55,052 bases of DNA from positions 1 to 55,052 of the forward strand of contig NZ_CALGRE010000052.1 in assembly GCF_937958975.1 (NCBI RefSeq), given 5' to 3'. Shown here one piece after another: positions 16,410 to 25,695 of the stretch. The first letter of the stretch is position 1, and every line of letters begins with the position of its first letter. The notes under the pieces were generated by a model. The model was given only the letters and a program-made list of their open reading frames with translations, did not search any database and had not been told where the DNA came from. Origin of the DNA: an uncultured Eubacterium sp. (GTDB lineage Bacteria > Bacillota > Clostridia > Lachnospirales > Lachnospiraceae). The translations under genes and the position numbers were made by a program.

Positions 16410-17516
16410 ATGAGAACTCTTGATAATTTAACATTTGGTTTTATAGGAATAGGACTGATTGGCGGCTCTGTAGCAAAGGCTCTCCGTCGTGTATATCCCA
16501 GTTGTAAAATAATAGTATTTAACCGAGGCGCAAAGCCGAGAGTGTTGGCAATGAATGACGGCACAGCAAACATTGCCGTTGACTCTGTTAACAATACATT
16601 CAGCGAATGTGATTATATTTTTCTCTGCACCCCTGTTGAAAAAAATGTAGAATACCTTAAGATTTTAAAAACCATTATAAAAGACGATTGTATTATTACT
16701 GATGTCGGAAGTGTCAAAGAAAATATCCATAAAGCAGTGAAAATATTAGATATGGAGAAAAATTTTATTGGAGGACACCCAATGGCAGGCTCTGAAAAGA
16801 CGAGCTACGAACACGCGAGCGACAGACTTTTAGAAAACGCCTACTATCCCATCACTCCGACAGATGCTGTCGATAACAAATATATAGAAGAATATACGCA
16901 GATTGTATCAGATATTGGAGCAATTCCTATAAAAATTGACTATAGAGAGCATGACCGTGTTGTTGCGGCTATCAGCCATCTACCGCATTTAATTGCTTCT
17001 AGTCTCGTAAACTTAGTAAAGCATAATGACAGCAAACTGGAATATATGAAAACATTTGCTGCCGGTGGTTTTAAAGATATCACAAGGATTGCCTCCTCTT
17101 CTCCGGAAATGTGGGAACAAATATGTATGACGAACAATATCAATATTAGTCATATGCTTGGTTTATACATTGAAGATTTAAAGAAAGTACAAAACGAATT
17201 AGATACGAAAAACGGACAGGCTATCAATGATATGATTTCTGAGAGTCGTGATTATCGGGATAATTTAGATGAACACAATAACAGTATTATCCAGAGAAGT
17301 TACAGTGTTTTTTGCGATATTATCGATGAATCCGGTGCCATTGCCACAATTGCAACAATTCTGGCAACCAATGGTGTCAGCATTAAAAATATCGGTATTA
17401 TTCATAACAGAGAACATCAGGAAGGGGTCCTTAAGATTTCATTTTATGATGAAGTTTCTGCCAAAAAGGCAATCGAGCAATTAGAAAGACATCGATATAG
17501 AGTTTTTAAACATTAA
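16410..17516 (+). CDS. tyrA: Prephenate dehydrogenase with C-terminal ACT domain
   Basis: Oxidative decarboxylation of prephenate to 4-hydroxyphenylpyruvate for tyrosine synthesis. The NAD-binding Rossmann domain opens with FGFIGIGLIGGSVAKAL. The dehydrogenase core has GGHPMAGSEKTSYEHA and AAISHLPHLIASSLV. Residues from about 297 form an ACT domain (DESGAIATIATILATNGVSI), the usual site for Tyr feedback. The ATG at 16410 is chosen because GGAG lies 6 nt upstream; the ATG at 16398 has no ribosome binding site. Total 368 residues, normal for the ACT-containing form. It stands alone on the plus strand, convergent with aroA. Confidence 0.95.
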   Translation: MRTLDNLTFGFIGIGLIGGSVAKALRRVYPSCKIIVFNRGAKPRVLAMNDGTANIAVDSVNNTFSECDYIFLCTPVEKNVEYLKILKTIIKDDCIITDVGSVKENIHKAVKILDMEKNFIGGHPMAGSEKTSYEHASDRLLENAYYPITPTDAVDNKYIEEYTQIVSDIGAIPIKIDYREHDRVVAAISHLPHLIASSLVNLVKHNDSKLEYMKTFAAGGFKDITRIASSSPEMWEQICMTNNINISHMLGLYIEDLKKVQNELDTKNGQAINDMISESRDYRDNLDEHNNSIIQRSYSVFCDIIDESGAIATIATILATNGVSIKNIGIIHNREHQEGVLKISFYDEVSAKKAIEQLERHRYRVFKH

Positions 17517-17529
17517 TAAAACTGTTTCG

Positions 17530-17574
17530 CAGGAAGAGGAAAGTTCCCTCGCTTCGCTACGGCGGAAAGGTGCA
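17530..17574 (+). repeat. Dispersed repeat, copy 1
   Basis: A 45-bp intergenic element between convergent tyrA and aroA, with core CCCTCGCTTCGCTACGG. A second copy is at 30232-30276 in the same orientation relative to this sequence read on the minus strand. The two share a 23-bp identical core plus flanking CAGGAA and AGGAAAGT blocks with two 1-bp indels. It is more GC-rich than the surroundings. Confidence 0.8.
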
Positions 17575-17632
17575 GAGGCGCGAAAAGGCTGTTGTTTATG
17601 CCAACCCGTGCCTCGAGAACTCTCTGTTCTTC

Positions 17633-18913
17633 TTAGCAGATACTTTCCAATACATCAAAATAATTTTCAAATGTTTTTCTGCAACACATTGGATTCTTAA
17701 TTATAACGCCATCCACTAATAGCCCTGCCATTGCAAAGCTCATTGCAACACGGTGGTCCTCATAGGTCTCAACCTCTCCACCATGCATTTTTTCCGGTAC
17801 GATAACAATATCTGTTCTACCATCCGCCTCTAAAATTTCTGCATTACAGCCTAATCGTCTTAGCTCCTTGACAATCACTTGGACTCTGTCAGATTCCTGT
17901 CCCCTTATGTGTCCTACATTTTGAATCGTTGTCGGAGTTTTAGCAAACGCAGCAACAACAGCCATTGTAAGCGCCTGGTCTGAAAAATCTGACATATCAA
18001 TTTCTAACCCATTATATTCTTTGACATCTACTGCATTCACTTCTATTCCCTGTGGTAAATCATTTATGACGCATCCCATTTTTTGTAGTACATCCAAAAA
18101 TTTTATATCTCCCTGCATGGAGTTAAGGTGCAATCCCCTCACAACGCTTTTTACTCTCAATAAAATCGCCATTGCATAAAAATAACATGCTGCCGACATA
18201 TCCGGTTCAATATCATATTTCTTTATATGAAAATCTTGTTTTTCAATATAATATGTGTTTTCAACTTTTTTATATTGAATACCAAACTGCTCTAACATCC
18301 TCAGGGTTATTTTTATATATGCTCCACACACTCTCTTTCCTGTCAGCTTTACATTCATACCATGAATTGCTGATGCCATAAGTAACGCACTGGCATACTG
18401 GCTGCTTGTGGTCGTATCAATAATAATATCTGTTTTATTAATTCCTTTTGAATGTATTTCAAATGGAAAATGTCCCTCCTTTTCGAGACAATTTATTACT
18501 ACCCCTTTGTGCCTTAAACTGTCAATAAGTTCCTGCATCGGTCGCTTTTTCATCTGCTCTGAAGAGTCTAAAACATAGTCACCACCACATACCGAAAGTA
18601 AAACTGTCATAAATCTTGCTGCTGTTCCCGCACTGCGCACATGGATGGCAGCAGAATTATTTGGAATATTTCCATTCTCACCTTTAATTGTGACAACACG
18701 TTTTCCTTCGTCAATACCAACCTCAAAACCCAATTTTATCAGACAATCTAAGAAAGCTCTTGAATCATCACTAAATAAAACACCTCTGAGCTCACACAGA
18801 CCATCTGATATGGCTGCAAGCATTAACGCCCTGTTTGTAATACTTTTGGAGCCTGGAACTTCTACACTAATATTATTTTTTTTTGTTACTTTTTTTACAA
18901 AATATTTATCCAT
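17633..18913 (-). CDS. aroA: 3-phosphoshikimate 1-carboxyvinyltransferase (EPSP synthase)
   Basis: Shikimate pathway step joining shikimate-3-phosphate and PEP. The 426-residue protein has the N-terminal VPGSKSITNRALMLAA substrate loop, SAGTAARFMTVLLS, SSQYASALLMA, DMSDFSDQALTMAVVAAFA, HIRGQESDRV and the C-terminal EDHRVAMSFAMAGL. Together these cover both halves of the inside-out barrel. It follows queA by 55 bp on the same strand, so dtd-queA-aroA may be one transcript. Chorismate from this route feeds both tyrA next door and trpE in this window. Confidence 0.95.
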   Translation of the reverse strand: MDKYFVKKVTKKNNISVEVPGSKSITNRALMLAAISDGLCELRGVLFSDDSRAFLDCLIKLGFEVGIDEGKRVVTIKGENGNIPNNSAAIHVRSAGTAARFMTVLLSVCGGDYVLDSSEQMKKRPMQELIDSLRHKGVVINCLEKEGHFPFEIHSKGINKTDIIIDTTTSSQYASALLMASAIHGMNVKLTGKRVCGAYIKITLRMLEQFGIQYKKVENTYYIEKQDFHIKKYDIEPDMSAACYFYAMAILLRVKSVVRGLHLNSMQGDIKFLDVLQKMGCVINDLPQGIEVNAVDVKEYNGLEIDMSDFSDQALTMAVVAAFAKTPTTIQNVGHIRGQESDRVQVIVKELRRLGCNAEILEADGRTDIVIVPEKMHGGEVETYEDHRVAMSFAMAGLLVDGVIIKNPMCCRKTFENYFDVLESIC

Positions 18914-18968
18914 ATCTTTTAAAAGACTTCCTTTTTTGTTTTAAAACTTCTCATTTAATGAATCAACA

Positions 18969-20012
18969 TTATTTTATAAACATCGCATCGCCAAAACTGA
19001 AAAAACGATACTTTTGCTTTACCGCAATATCATAAGCATTTAACACATTTTTCCTTCCTGCAAGTGCGGACACTAACATAAGTAATGTGGATTCCGGAAG
19101 ATGAAAGTTCGTAATCAAACAATCTATTGCTTTAAACTGATAACCCGGATAAATAAAAATTTGTGTCCATCCACTTCCGGCATGAACAATTCCCTTTTCA
19201 TCCGTAACTGTTTCTAATGTTCTCGTACTCGTTGTTCCAACAGAAATAATTCGTCCTCCATTTTTTCGACAAGTATTTATAATTTCTGCATCTGTTTCAT
19301 CTACCATATAAAATTCAGAATGCATATGATGCTCTAATATATTCTCTACTTTTACCGGTCTAAACGTCCCAAGCCCTACATGAAGTGTTACATGAGCTAT
19401 CTTTACCCCTTTTTCTTCTATCTTCTGCAATAACTCTTTTGTAAAATGCAAACCTGCCGTAGGTGCTGCCGCTGAGCCTTCATTCTTAGCATATACAGTC
19501 TGATATCTGTTTTTATCCTCAAGCTTATGGGTTATGTACGGAGGCAGTGGCATTTCTCCTAAACTGTCAAGAACTTCTTCAAAGATACCTTCATACTGAA
19601 ATTGTATCAGCCGATTTCCTTCTTCCACAATATCAATCACTTGTCCGGTTAATCTGCCATCTCCAAAACTTATTATAGTCCCCGGTTTGCATTTCTTCCC
19701 CGGCTTCACTAATGTTTCCCAGATATCGTTTTCTTTTCTCTTTAGCAGCAAAACTTCTATATTGGCATCCGTACCTACTTTTTGTCCATAAAGTCTTGCA
19801 GGTAGAACCTTTGTATCATTGATAACTAAACAATCTCCCTCGTTGAGATAATCAACTATCTCTTTAAATACATGATGTTCTACATTTCCATTTTTTTTAT
19901 CAAGAACCATCAGCCTTGAACTGCTTCTGTCTTCTAATGGGTCCTGGGCAATCAATGATTGAGGTAAATCATAATAGTAATCATGTAGTCTCATTTTCTT
20001 TTCGTCACACAT
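18969..20012 (-). CDS. queA: S-adenosylmethionine:tRNA ribosyltransferase-isomerase
   Basis: Transfers and isomerises the ribosyl group of SAM onto preQ1-tRNA to give epoxyqueuosine. The family N-terminus YYYDLPQSLIAQDPLEDRSSSRLM, GDCLVINDTKVLPARL, AAPTAGLHFT and the C-terminal DCLITNFHLPESTLLMLVSALAG and YRFFSFGDAMFI are all present. The frame is open to 20021. The ATG at 20012 is best served by AGAGG 9 nt upstream (347 residues). The ATG at 19994 would give the minimal family start. No tgt is seen nearby. It lies 26 bp after dtd. Confidence 0.95.
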   Translation of the reverse strand: MCDEKKMRLHDYYYDLPQSLIAQDPLEDRSSSRLMVLDKKNGNVEHHVFKEIVDYLNEGDCLVINDTKVLPARLYGQKVGTDANIEVLLLKRKENDIWETLVKPGKKCKPGTIISFGDGRLTGQVIDIVEEGNRLIQFQYEGIFEEVLDSLGEMPLPPYITHKLEDKNRYQTVYAKNEGSAAAPTAGLHFTKELLQKIEEKGVKIAHVTLHVGLGTFRPVKVENILEHHMHSEFYMVDETDAEIINTCRKNGGRIISVGTTSTRTLETVTDEKGIVHAGSGWTQIFIYPGYQFKAIDCLITNFHLPESTLLMLVSALAGRKNVLNAYDIAVKQKYRFFSFGDAMFIK

Positions 20013-20038
20013 TTCCTTCATCCTCTTTCTACATTCTT

Positions 20039-20494
20039 CTAACTGTTTATTATTTCTGCACTATCTAACACAATAGTAAAAGGTCCATCATTGCACAAAC
20101 TTACCTGCATGTCTGCTCCAAACTCTCCCTTTTCTACTATTTTCACCTGTTTCTTACACTCGGAAATAATATATTCATACATCTGATTTGCCATCTCAGG
20201 ACTCCCTGCATTGATAAAAGATGGTCTGTTTCCTTTTTTACAATTAGCATACAGTGTAAACTGTGAAATCAGCAGTAATTCTCCTTCTACATCATGCAAT
20301 GCCAGATTTGTTTTTCCATTTTCATCATCAAATATTCTCATACCAACCAGTTTTTGTATCATTTTATCTGCGATTTGCTTTGTATCATCGTTAGAAACGC
20401 CAATCAATACCACAAAACCTTTATTAATTTTTCCGACCACATTTCCCTCAATAGAAACGCTTGCTTCACTTACTCTTTGAATTACAAACTTCAT
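20039..20494 (-). CDS. dtd: D-aminoacyl-tRNA deacylase
   Basis: Removes D-amino acids mistakenly attached to tRNA. The 151-residue protein starts MKFVIQRVSEASVSIEG. It has the family signature LLISQFTLYANCKKGNRPSF and the Gly-cisPro chiral-proofreading element as NDGPFTIVLDS near the C-terminus. Length is normal. First gene of the dtd-queA-aroA set, with a promoter just upstream. Confidence 0.95.
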   Translation of the reverse strand: MKFVIQRVSEASVSIEGNVVGKINKGFVVLIGVSNDDTKQIADKMIQKLVGMRIFDDENGKTNLALHDVEGELLLISQFTLYANCKKGNRPSFINAGSPEMANQMYEYIISECKKQVKIVEKGEFGADMQVSLCNDGPFTIVLDSAEIINS

Positions 20495-20525
20495 TTTCTG
20501 CTCCTCTTCTCTAAATCTGCATATT

Positions 20526-20554
20526 AGTTTACAATAACTTTTGTCCTTTGTAAA
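20526..20554 (-). promoter_or_regulatory. Candidate promoter of dtd-queA-aroA
   Basis: TTTACA (20554-20549), 17 bp, TAAACT (20531-20526) on the minus strand, about 32 bp before the dtd start. The response-regulator gene upstream on the same strand ends at 20563, close to its -35 box. Confidence 0.5.
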
Positions 20555-20562
20555 ATATCAAA

Positions 20563-21189
20563 TTATCTTTTTATATTCTGATAATAATAAATTGCTAATT
20601 GGGTTCTGTCACGAAGTGATAATTTTTCTAAAATAGAACTGATATAATTTCTAACAGTTCCCTCACTTAAATAAAGTTCCTCCGAAATTTCTTTATTACT
20701 GTAACCTTTTGCCACCCATACAATGATTTCATGCTCTTTTTCGTTAATGCCGTATTTATTAAAATCAAACACATCATTTGTTTTCATTAATTCCGGTATT
20801 TTATGTACAATTTTTTCTCCAAAAACACTTTGTCCCTGACAGACAGCATAAAGTGCCGGTAAAATCCCCTCAAAATCCTGTTTTAAAATATAACCTTTTG
20901 CCCCTACCTGCAAAGCCTTTAAAATATACTCATTATCAAGAAAAGTTGTCAGCAATATTATTTTTGCCTCCGCATTATTTTCTATTATTCTTTCTGCCGC
21001 TTCCAGACCATTCATTTCTTTCATTTGAATGTCCATTAGCATTACATCAGGACAATATTTCTCATACAACTCTACTGCCTCTTTTCCATTTTTCCCTGTA
21101 CAAATAACTTCAATATCTTTATCTGACTCTAAAATAGTCTTTAATGACATTGCGACTAATAAATCATCATCTATAATAATAATTTTCAT
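20563..21189 (-). CDS. NarL/LuxR-family response regulator
   Basis: A 208-residue DNA-binding response regulator. The receiver domain has the acidic pocket at IIDDD, the phospho-acceptor D53 (MLMDIQMKEMNG), the T in LLTTF and the Lys in GYILKQD. The C-terminal LuxR helix-turn-helix (about 145-205) reads AKGYSNKEISEELYLSEGTVRNYISSILEKL. It lies 24 bp after the histidine kinase on the same strand. The divergent ABC-2 operon is its probable target, with TGACAT half-sites in the divergent promoter region. Confidence 0.93.
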   Translation of the reverse strand: MKIIIIDDDLLVAMSLKTILESDKDIEVICTGKNGKEAVELYEKYCPDVMLMDIQMKEMNGLEAAERIIENNAEAKIILLTTFLDNEYILKALQVGAKGYILKQDFEGILPALYAVCQGQSVFGEKIVHKIPELMKTNDVFDFNKYGINEKEHEIIVWVAKGYSNKEISEELYLSEGTVRNYISSILEKLSLRDRTQLAIYYYQNIKR

Positions 21190-21213
21190 TTTTTCCTCAC
21201 TTTAATAAATACC

Positions 21214-22269
21214 TTATTTTTTTATTATAATAAAAATCTCAAATCCGTTTTCATTTTTAATATTTATATTCCCTCCGATTTGTTCCACACGTTCTCTCAT
21301 GTTTATTAAACCAATCCCCGAGTCATTACTTTTTTTAATCGTACCGTTATCTTCCACACACAGTTGATAAAAACCGGGATGTTCTCTCAAAATAATAGAA
21401 ATTTTATCAGCATTACTATGTTTTGCGATGTTTGACATTGCTTCTTTTATTGTAGCAATAAAACAGTATTTTACACTCTTTGGAATCGTGTTTGACATAT
21501 CATACTCTAATCTTAAATCATACTTTTCACTCATTTCCTTTGTGGCATCCGCAATAACCTGTTTTAAATCCACTGCATCATCATGAAGATTATGCACACT
21601 TTTTCGAATACTTGTCATTGCCAGATTTAAAGTGTCATTTACACTCTCTAATTGAGACTGTAAGGGTTCTTCTTTATAAATTGTTTTGAGAGCACCAACC
21701 TGTAAAATAGAACGTGTCAGCATATGACCTACATTGTCATGTATTTCTCTTGCAATACGATTTCTTTCCTTGAGCGTTGCCAGATATACCTCATAATCCT
21801 GCTTTTCCAATAATTCTTTATTCTTTTCCCGTAACAGCATATCACGTTCCTTACTTGTATCCCTTAACACAATTAATTTATTTTCTAAAATCTCCAAATG
21901 ACTGGAGTAATATGCCAATAGTGCCGACAATATTAATGTAAATAGCATAACAACACAGCTCCACAACTCAAAGCCACTGATAAACGGAATAAATACAATA
22001 AGAACTAAATATGTATAATATTTTTGATACCAAATGCCGTGATACAAAATTACCGGCAAAAATAGGAAAAACATTGGCCATTTGATGCAAAAAAGTACAT
22101 ACCCACACAAAATACCAAACCAAATTTTGGGGTTGTCTACATATATAATGGCAGAGATAATTGAAAGTGCAGATAATATAAAAATAACTGCACCCACAAA
22201 ATCACTTAATGCTACCGTAACTATAGCACATATAATAAAAAGTATTAAATTATCTACTATTTTTTTCAT
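21214..22269 (-). CDS. Membrane sensor histidine kinase (HisKA_3 type)
   Basis: Partner of the NarL-type regulator. The N-terminal 120 residues hold about five hydrophobic segments with very short loops, so the sensor is essentially intramembrane, as in DesK/LiaS-like kinases. A coiled segment follows, then the H box ERNRIAREIHDNVGH (H177) and an HATPase domain with EDNG and SGIGLINMRERV. The start is the ATG at 22269 (AAAGG upstream), giving 351 residues. The open frame to 22323 would put the putative operator inside the coding region and has no ribosome binding site. Likely senses membrane or antimicrobial stress; that is inference. Confidence 0.9.
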   Translation of the reverse strand: MKKIVDNLILFIICAIVTVALSDFVGAVIFILSALSIISAIIYVDNPKIWFGILCGYVLFCIKWPMFFLFLPVILYHGIWYQKYYTYLVLIVFIPFISGFELWSCVVMLFTLILSALLAYYSSHLEILENKLIVLRDTSKERDMLLREKNKELLEKQDYEVYLATLKERNRIAREIHDNVGHMLTRSILQVGALKTIYKEEPLQSQLESVNDTLNLAMTSIRKSVHNLHDDAVDLKQVIADATKEMSEKYDLRLEYDMSNTIPKSVKYCFIATIKEAMSNIAKHSNADKISIILREHPGFYQLCVEDNGTIKKSNDSGIGLINMRERVEQIGGNINIKNENGFEIFIIIKK

Positions 22270-22287
22270 ATTATTACTTACCTTTGA

Positions 22288-22316
22288 ATGACAAATGTCA
22301 TATACTTTGCTGACAT
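22288..22316. promoter_or_regulatory. TGACAT half-sites, putative response-regulator operator
   Basis: ATGACA-AA-TGTCAT (22288-22301) is a perfect dyad and a third half-site TGACAT follows at 22311-22316. Plus-strand TATAAT for the ABC operon is at 22352-22357 with no good -35. Minus-strand TATAAT for the kinase is at 22350-22345. The sites are therefore at about -50 and -70 of the ABC promoter, an activator position, and downstream of the kinase start point. Confidence 0.55.
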
Positions 22317-22394
22317 TATGCACTTATTTTTTTTCAGCTTATTTATTATACTATAATCACAATAAAAAAAACAGATAAATTAAGGAGACATACT

Positions 22395-23336
22395 ATGGAT
22401 ACAACGATTGTAAAAGTTGATAATTTAGTGAAACGCTATAAAGAACTTGTTGCATTAGACCACTTTCATCTTGAAATTAAAGAGGGAGAGATTTTTGGAT
22501 TATTAGGTCCGAACGGTTCCGGAAAGACAACAACTATAAACTGTATTTTATCCCTTCTATCTTATGATAAGGGTTCTATAGAAATTTTCGGCAAAAAAAT
22601 GACACCGGATTCCTATGATATAAAAAAGCAAATCGGTGTTGTCATGCAAAATGTAGCTGTATTTCAGGAACTTACAGTCTATGAAAATATTGATTATTTT
22701 TGCAGTCTCTATATTTCTGACAAACAACTTCGTAAGCAATATGTTCAGGAAGCTATCGATTTTGTTGGCTTAAATGAATTTAAAAAATTCTATCCAAAAA
22801 AATTATCCGGTGGACTTCTCAGAAGATTAAACATTGCCTGTGGAATTGCACATAAACCAAAACTCATTATTTTAGATGAACCTACAGTTGCAGTTGACCC
22901 ACAGAGCCGAAATAATATCCTGGAAGGAATCGTTCAATTACAGCAACAGGGCGCTACTATCATTTATACTTCCCACTACATGGAAGAGGTTGAACAAATA
23001 TGTACCCGTATTGCCATTATGGACAAAGGTAAAAATATTGCACTTGGAACCAAAGATGAGTTAAAACAGATGATAAAAAAAAGTGAGACAATTTCCATCG
23101 AAATATTTAACCTGAGTGATAATGAACTTTCAGAAATTAAAACATTACCTCACGTTTATAATGTATCATATAAAGAGCATTACCTTGAAATTTTATATAG
23201 CGGCGGAAAACATAATCTTTTACGAATTCTTGACTATATGAAATCAAAAAATATTACTTTTGGACGTGTCTATTCAGAATTACCAACTTTAAATGATGTT
23301 TTTCTTGAAATAACCGGCACAGAACTCAGAGATTAG
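22395..23336 (+). CDS. ABC transporter ATP-binding protein
   Basis: A 313-residue ATPase of the ABC-2/drug-export type. Walker A GPNGSGKTT near residue 36, Q loop in VVMQN, signature LSGGLLRRLNIACG, Walker B LIILDEPTVAVDP and the switch His in IIYTSHYMEEV are all intact. About 80 C-terminal residues after the ATPase core form the small accessory domain seen in this class. AGGAG precedes the ATG by 7 nt. First gene of a three-gene operon divergent from the two-component system; most likely exports or detoxifies a peptide or lipid-active compound. Confidence 0.93.
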   Translation: MDTTIVKVDNLVKRYKELVALDHFHLEIKEGEIFGLLGPNGSGKTTTINCILSLLSYDKGSIEIFGKKMTPDSYDIKKQIGVVMQNVAVFQELTVYENIDYFCSLYISDKQLRKQYVQEAIDFVGLNEFKKFYPKKLSGGLLRRLNIACGIAHKPKLIILDEPTVAVDPQSRNNILEGIVQLQQQGATIIYTSHYMEEVEQICTRIAIMDKGKNIALGTKDELKQMIKKSETISIEIFNLSDNELSEIKTLPHVYNVSYKEHYLEILYSGGKHNLLRILDYMKSKNITFGRVYSELPTLNDVFLEITGTELRD

Positions 23337-23345
23337 GAGGGATTT

Positions 23346-24494
23346 ATGTTACAGACAATAAAATACGCATTTTTGCGGCTTCTTCGCAATAAAAACGAAT
23401 TTTTCTGGATTTTACTTTTCCCAATTATACTTGGAATATTTTTTAAAATGGGTTTTTCGGGTATGAATGAATCTGACGAATTTTCTGCCATCCCGGTAGC
23501 TATTGTCAATGAAAATGCTGAAAACTTTTCTTTATTTCAAAAAGTTGCTGATTCTCTGGACAAAAACAGTAATGAATCTATGTTAGATATTACTTACACA
23601 TCTAACGACAAAGCACAGACATTGCTGGAAAAACAAAAAATAGTCGGAATACTTACTGTTTCTGATACTGTCAAACTAACTATTTCTGCTAATATGCAAA
23701 ATGATACCATAAAACAGAGTATTTTAAGTTCATTTGTTAAACAGTACAATACCTCACAAAAAGCGGTTTCAACGATTGCTGAACAGCATCCTGAAAAACT
23801 ACCTGATGCTATTCAAATGATGAACAAGGATTCTTCCTACAATAAAAAAGTTTCTCTTACCGATAGAGAAAACTCTGACACATTTACACAATATTTTTAT
23901 AATCTTCTTGCTATGGCATGTCTTTTCACTGCCACAGCCGGTATGAGAATTTCAATACATAATCAGGGAAATCTTTCATTACTTGGTGCGAGACGCTGCA
24001 TTTCTCCAATGCATAAACTAAAATCTATTATCGGAGAACTGATTGCATATGTTCTCTTTAACTTTGCATGCAATTTCATCGCTTATACTTTTATTGTGCT
24101 GGTGCTTAAAATAGATTTAACAGCACATCTTCCACTGGAAATTTTAACATTGTTTATTGCGACGTTAACAGGAATTTCTCTAGGTTTCTTTATCGGTTCC
24201 TTTGGAAGTGCCAGCGAACACATTAAGGAATCCATCTGTTGGATAATATCAATGTTATTTTGTTTTATGAGCGGACTTATGATAGGAAATATGAAACTAA
24301 TCATAGAAACTTTCTGTCCGTTTTTAAACAGAATAAATCCGGCTGTCCTCATATCCGATTCCTTTTATTCTCTGTCTGTATATAACACCTATGACAGATA
24401 TGCAAAAAATATAATCACTCTCACTATCATGATAGTTGTATTTACATTGGGAGGATTTCTACTTACCAGGAGGAAAAAATATGCAAGTCTTTAA
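23346..24494 (+). CDS. ABC-2 type permease, first subunit
   Basis: A 382-residue membrane protein. One transmembrane segment near the N-terminus is followed by about 150 extracytoplasmic residues (about 40-190). Five or more C-terminal transmembrane segments from about 190 come next, ending TRRKKYASL. This 1 + large loop + 5 layout is the ABC-2 YhgE/DrrB-like export permease topology. It starts 9 bp after the ATPase with AGGAGG, and its stop overlaps the next gene by 14 bp. Confidence 0.88.
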   Translation: MLQTIKYAFLRLLRNKNEFFWILLFPIILGIFFKMGFSGMNESDEFSAIPVAIVNENAENFSLFQKVADSLDKNSNESMLDITYTSNDKAQTLLEKQKIVGILTVSDTVKLTISANMQNDTIKQSILSSFVKQYNTSQKAVSTIAEQHPEKLPDAIQMMNKDSSYNKKVSLTDRENSDTFTQYFYNLLAMACLFTATAGMRISIHNQGNLSLLGARRCISPMHKLKSIIGELIAYVLFNFACNFIAYTFIVLVLKIDLTAHLPLEILTLFIATLTGISLGFFIGSFGSASEHIKESICWIISMLFCFMSGLMIGNMKLIIETFCPFLNRINPAVLISDSFYSLSVYNTYDRYAKNIITLTIMIVVFTLGGFLLTRRKKYASL

Positions 24495-25647
24495 TTTATT
24501 TTTTAAAATAGCTAAAAAACGTTTAATCTCAGCAGCTATTTATCTTATACTATTTATCATTCTAACTATAATGATGAGTGCAAACGCAAAAGATAATAAT
24601 GAAAAAAATTTTACTGTTTCCTCTCTTGATATTTGTATTATTGACCGCGATAACAGCACAGCCAGCAAATCACTCACAAACTTTTTAGGAACTTCTCACA
24701 ATATTGTAGACCTAAAAACGGAAGATAGGGATATTTTACAGGATAACTTATATTACCAGAATATTGACTATATTCTTACAATAGAAAAGAACTTTGAACA
24801 AAAATTAATTTCCGGTGAAACACAAAATCTTGTATCCTATAGTCAGTTATTTGACAGTATCAGCAGTCATTTTGCCGGTCAGCAAATAAATGAATATATA
24901 GATACAATGAATCTATATCTCGCAGGAGGATTTTCTTTGAATGATGCATTATCCAAAACAACTTCCTCTCTTTTAAACACAAATGAGATAACTATGATAG
25001 ATTTTGAAAATGAATCCATTTCTTCCTCAGATACTATTTTTTACTATTTCCAATATGTTCCTTATGTTATGCTGTCTATGCTTATTGTAGGCTTAGCACC
25101 AATATTAATTACATTTCGGAAAAAAGATGTTAAAAGCCGTATCGACTGTTCCTCATTAACACTGCGCTCCAAAAATATTCAGCTAACCTTAGGATGTATT
25201 GTTTATGGTCTCGCGCTATGGGTTTTATTTATTATTCTTGGAGGTTTCTTCAGTGGATTTGACATACTATTCAGCACGAATGGCATTTTATGTATAATAA
25301 ACAGTCTACTGTTCTTAATGGTTTCTATTGCGATTACTTTACTTGTTAGCACTATTACTTTATCAGATAATGTTTTAAATATGATTTCAAATATCATTGG
25401 ACTGGGAATGAGCTTTTTATGTGGCATTTTTGTTCCGCAATGGCTATTAGGACACACCGTGATATCTATTGCACGCTTCCTTCCCGCTTATTGGTACATT
25501 AAAGTTAACAATATGATATCCGGATTTTCGGGTGATAAAATGTCATACTCTGATTACTGGATATACATTGGTATCCAAGGAATCTTCTTTGTGGCAATTA
25601 TGTCCATATATTTTGTCACATCCAAACAGAAAAAAACAAGAAAATAA
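24481..25647 (+). CDS. ABC-2 type permease, second subunit
   Basis: A 388-residue permease with the same topology as the gene before it: an N-terminal transmembrane segment, a loop of about 150 residues outside, then a C-terminal bundle. The two probably form a heterodimer with the ATPase. The start is the ATG at 24481, with AGGAGG at ideal spacing. The frame is open 45 bp further back, but that would lie wholly within the previous gene. Followed 15 bp later by a strong hairpin terminator. Confidence 0.88.
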   Translation: MQVFNLFFKIAKKRLISAAIYLILFIILTIMMSANAKDNNEKNFTVSSLDICIIDRDNSTASKSLTNFLGTSHNIVDLKTEDRDILQDNLYYQNIDYILTIEKNFEQKLISGETQNLVSYSQLFDSISSHFAGQQINEYIDTMNLYLAGGFSLNDALSKTTSSLLNTNEITMIDFENESISSSDTIFYYFQYVPYVMLSMLIVGLAPILITFRKKDVKSRIDCSSLTLRSKNIQLTLGCIVYGLALWVLFIILGGFFSGFDILFSTNGILCIINSLLFLMVSIAITLLVSTITLSDNVLNMISNIIGLGMSFLCGIFVPQWLLGHTVISIARFLPAYWYIKVNNMISGFSGDKMSYSDYWIYIGIQGIFFVAIMSIYFVTSKQKKTRK

Positions 25648-25662
25648 GATTTATTTTACTAC

Positions 25663-25695
25663 AAAAGGAATGGGGAAACTCCCCATTCCTTTTTA
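25663..25695. terminator. Bidirectional terminator between the ABC operon and the Rpn gene
   Basis: AAAAGGAATGGGG, AAACT, then CCCCATTCCTTTTT: a 13-bp GC-containing stem with a T tract on the plus strand and an A/T-rich flank on the other. It ends on the stop codon of the convergent Rpn gene. Confidence 0.9.
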
